NCBI GenBank assembly: GCA_030783905.1
Contig: JAQAHH010000009.1
Span: 434,001 to 498,000 of the forward strand
Reading direction: 5' to 3'
Source: Bisgaard Taxon 45
GTDB taxonomy: Bacteria; Pseudomonadota; Gammaproteobacteria; Enterobacterales; Pasteurellaceae
Length of the DNA stretch: 64,000 nucleotides
Positions within the stretch are counted from its first letter, which is position 1. Each line of letters begins with the position of its first letter. Positions 62,750 to 64,000 of this stretch are shown in pieces. A model generated the notes under the pieces. The model was given only the letters and a program-made list of their open reading frames with translations. It did not search any database and was not told the origin of the DNA. The translations under genes were made by a program, and so were the position numbers.

Positions 62750-63589
62750 ATGCAGTATCAACACGATAGCTTAGACAAACTCAAACTAGGTCAACAAACA
62801 CAATATTCGTCAAATTATGACCGCACTTTATTACAGCCAGTCCCGCGTCACTTAAATCGAGATACGCTAGGCATTACCCACACACAGCCCTTCACGTTGG
62901 GTGCCGATATTTGGACCGCTTATGAAATTTCTTGGCTAAACTTAAACGGTCTGCCTCAAGTGGCAATTGCTGATGTGGTCATTGATTTTCAAAGTGAAAA
63001 CTTAATCGAGTCAAAAAGCTTTAAGTTGTATTTAAACAGTTTCAACCAAAGCAAATTTGCCACCTTTGAAGAAGTACAACACCACTTAGCTCAAGATCTC
63101 AGTGATTGTGCTAAAGGATCGGTCAAAGTTATATTACGTCCATTGTCAACGTATTGTCATGAACCAATTGTAGAATTAGCAGGCGAATGTCTGGATCAAC
63201 AAGAAATTGAAATTCATGACTATGACTTTAATCCTGAACTTTTGGCAAACTGTACCAATAATCAGGTCGTGACAGAATCACTTGTCAGTCATCTCCTGAA
63301 ATCCAACTGTTTAATTACCAACCAACCCGATTGGGGAACCCTTCAAATTCGTTATGAAGGGAAACAAATTGATCGTGAGAAATTATTGCGTTACATTGTT
63401 TCTTTCCGCCAACACAATGAATTTCATGAACAATGCGTAGAGCGGATTTTTTGTGATCTGATGCGCTTTGCTAAACCTGACAAACTGACGGTTTATGCAC
63501 GTTATACTCGACGAGGAGGATTGGACATTAATCCTTTCCGTTCAAATTTTGAAACAGTTCCACCTAACCAACGCTTGGCTCGTCAATAG
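62750..63589 (+). CDS. queF: NADPH-dependent 7-cyano-7-deazaguanine reductase QueF
   Basis: QueF reduces preQ0 to preQ1 in queuosine synthesis. The 279-residue bimodular tunnel-fold enzyme has the NADPH motif [14 protein letters not shown] (about residue 90), the catalytic Cys in [15 protein letters not shown] (about residue 187) and the substrate Glu in [12 protein letters not shown] (about residue 225). Length equals the E. coli enzyme (282). An uptake-signal core lies inside the gene near 62819. ppnN follows after nine bases. Confidence 0.96.
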   Translation: MQYQHDSLDKLKLGQQTQYSSNYDRTLLQPVPRHLNRDTLGITHTQPFTLGADIWTAYEISWLNLNGLPQVAIADVVIDFQSENLIESKSFKLYLNSFNQSKFATFEEVQHHLAQDLSDCAKGSVKVILRPLSTYCHEPIVELAGECLDQQEIEIHDYDFNPELLANCTNNQVVTESLVSHLLKSNCLITNQPDWGTLQIRYEGKQIDREKLLRYIVSFRQHNEFHEQCVERIFCDLMRFAKPDKLTVYARYTRRGGLDINPFRSNFETVPPNQRLARQ

Positions 63590-63597
63590 GAGAAATT

Positions 63598-64000
63598 ATG
63601 CCGAAAAATATTTATTATGTGAATCCACGCGGTAGCATGGATCTGCTTTCTCATTTAGAGGTCGAGCTACTCACTAAAAAAGCGAAAAGCCAACTTTATA
63701 CTTTGTATCGTAACTGTTCATTAGCAGTATTAAACTCGGGTGCAGTCACGGATGATAGCCGTGCACTACTCAATAAATACCCTGATTTTGATATTCATCT
63801 GGTTGCAAGAGAACGAGGGGTATCACTGGAATTACATAATCCGCCCAAAGATGCCTTTGTAGATGATCGCATCATTCGCAATATTCAATATCATTTATTT
63901 GCCGTACTACGTGATATTTTATTTGTGAATGTCATGAGTCAACGTTTAAATCCGAACAATATTCAAGACAGCAAACACATCACCAATTTAGTTTTTGCCA
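63598..64000 (+). CDS. ppnN: Nucleotide 5'-monophosphate nucleosidase PpnN (YgdH), N-terminal part
   Basis: The gene runs off the right edge; 134 codons are present. PpnN hydrolyses purine and pyrimidine monophosphates to base and ribose phosphate and is stimulated by (p)ppGpp in E. coli. The text [39 protein letters not shown] and [13 protein letters not shown] with [11 protein letters not shown] corresponds closely to the N-terminal domain of E. coli PpnN. AGGAG lies before the ATG. Location next to queF is also known from E. coli. Confidence 0.93.
   Translation, partial: MPKNIYYVNPRGSMDLLSHLEVELLTKKAKSQLYTLYRNCSLAVLNSGAVTDDSRALLNKYPDFDIHLVARERGVSLELHNPPKDAFVDDRIIRNIQYHLFAVLRDILFVNVMSQRLNPNNIQDSKHITNLVFA

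Overview
The window looks like a chromosomal segment of a Pasteurellaceae bacterium, most probably Pasteurella multocida. The uptake-signal core AAGTGCGGT (or its complement ACCGCACTT) recurs throughout, often as inverted pairs between genes. Local gene order (ybaK, cspD, yoaH, truC, yqcC; sspAB-rpsI-rplM) resembles Haemophilus, and a GT52 sialyltransferase lies in a surface-glycan operon. Species assignment is inference from memory, not a database match.

Layout: 0-31.6 kb is core genome. It holds glgB-malQ, ycgN, msrPQ, yciU, thiI, xseB-ispA-dxs, a small P-loop kinase, an AGCS symporter, glnS, a TolC-like efflux lipoprotein, cutC, rnpB, kdsD-kdsC, sspAB, rplM-rpsI, yegP, grxB, recB-recD, a purine permease with a DsrE protein, and an MltB-like transglycosylase. 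From 31.6 to 37.4 kb is a tightly packed minus-strand operon for a sialylated surface oligosaccharide: flippase, GT52, GT25, polymerase-like protein and two GT2 enzymes. It ends 10 bp upstream of the MltB-like gene. After an ElyC/YdcF-like gene and a gap with a possible insertion-sequence scar comes a plus-strand metal-chelate ABC importer (38.65-41.5 kb).

The accessory region runs from 41.6 to 55.3 kb and is entirely minus-strand and AT-rich. Its core is a 5'-truncated CdiA/FhaB-like gene (47.7-50.7 kb). That gene keeps haemagglutinin-type repeats, a VENN pretoxin motif and a C-terminal EndoU-type RNase domain, followed by its immunity gene. On both sides lie orphan toxin C-termini and immunity genes. 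They include three further EndoU tails (one partner half intact, two broken), two WHH-type nuclease tails paired with SMI1/KNR4 immunity proteins, and two unrecognised toxin-tail families (called X and Y here). Members of X and Y are nearly always followed at once by small lipoprotein genes. Several members carry nonsense codons, deletions or homopolymer frameshifts. Recurrent short elements sit at module boundaries: a uptake-signal hairpin (E), a second repeat (R) and a 54-bp junction (J). The arrangement reads as a recombinational store of effector/immunity cassettes, with EndoU cassettes breaking at the catalytic VGGH motif and lipoproteins as probable immunity proteins for X and Y.

From 55.4 to 64 kb the core genome resumes with usg, ybaK, fabA, the Lon-like lonH/ycbZ, matP, cspD, yoaH, truC, yqcC, a DUF2310 zinc-ribbon gene, queF and the start of ppnN. 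A strong terminator behind usg insulates the array from the core.
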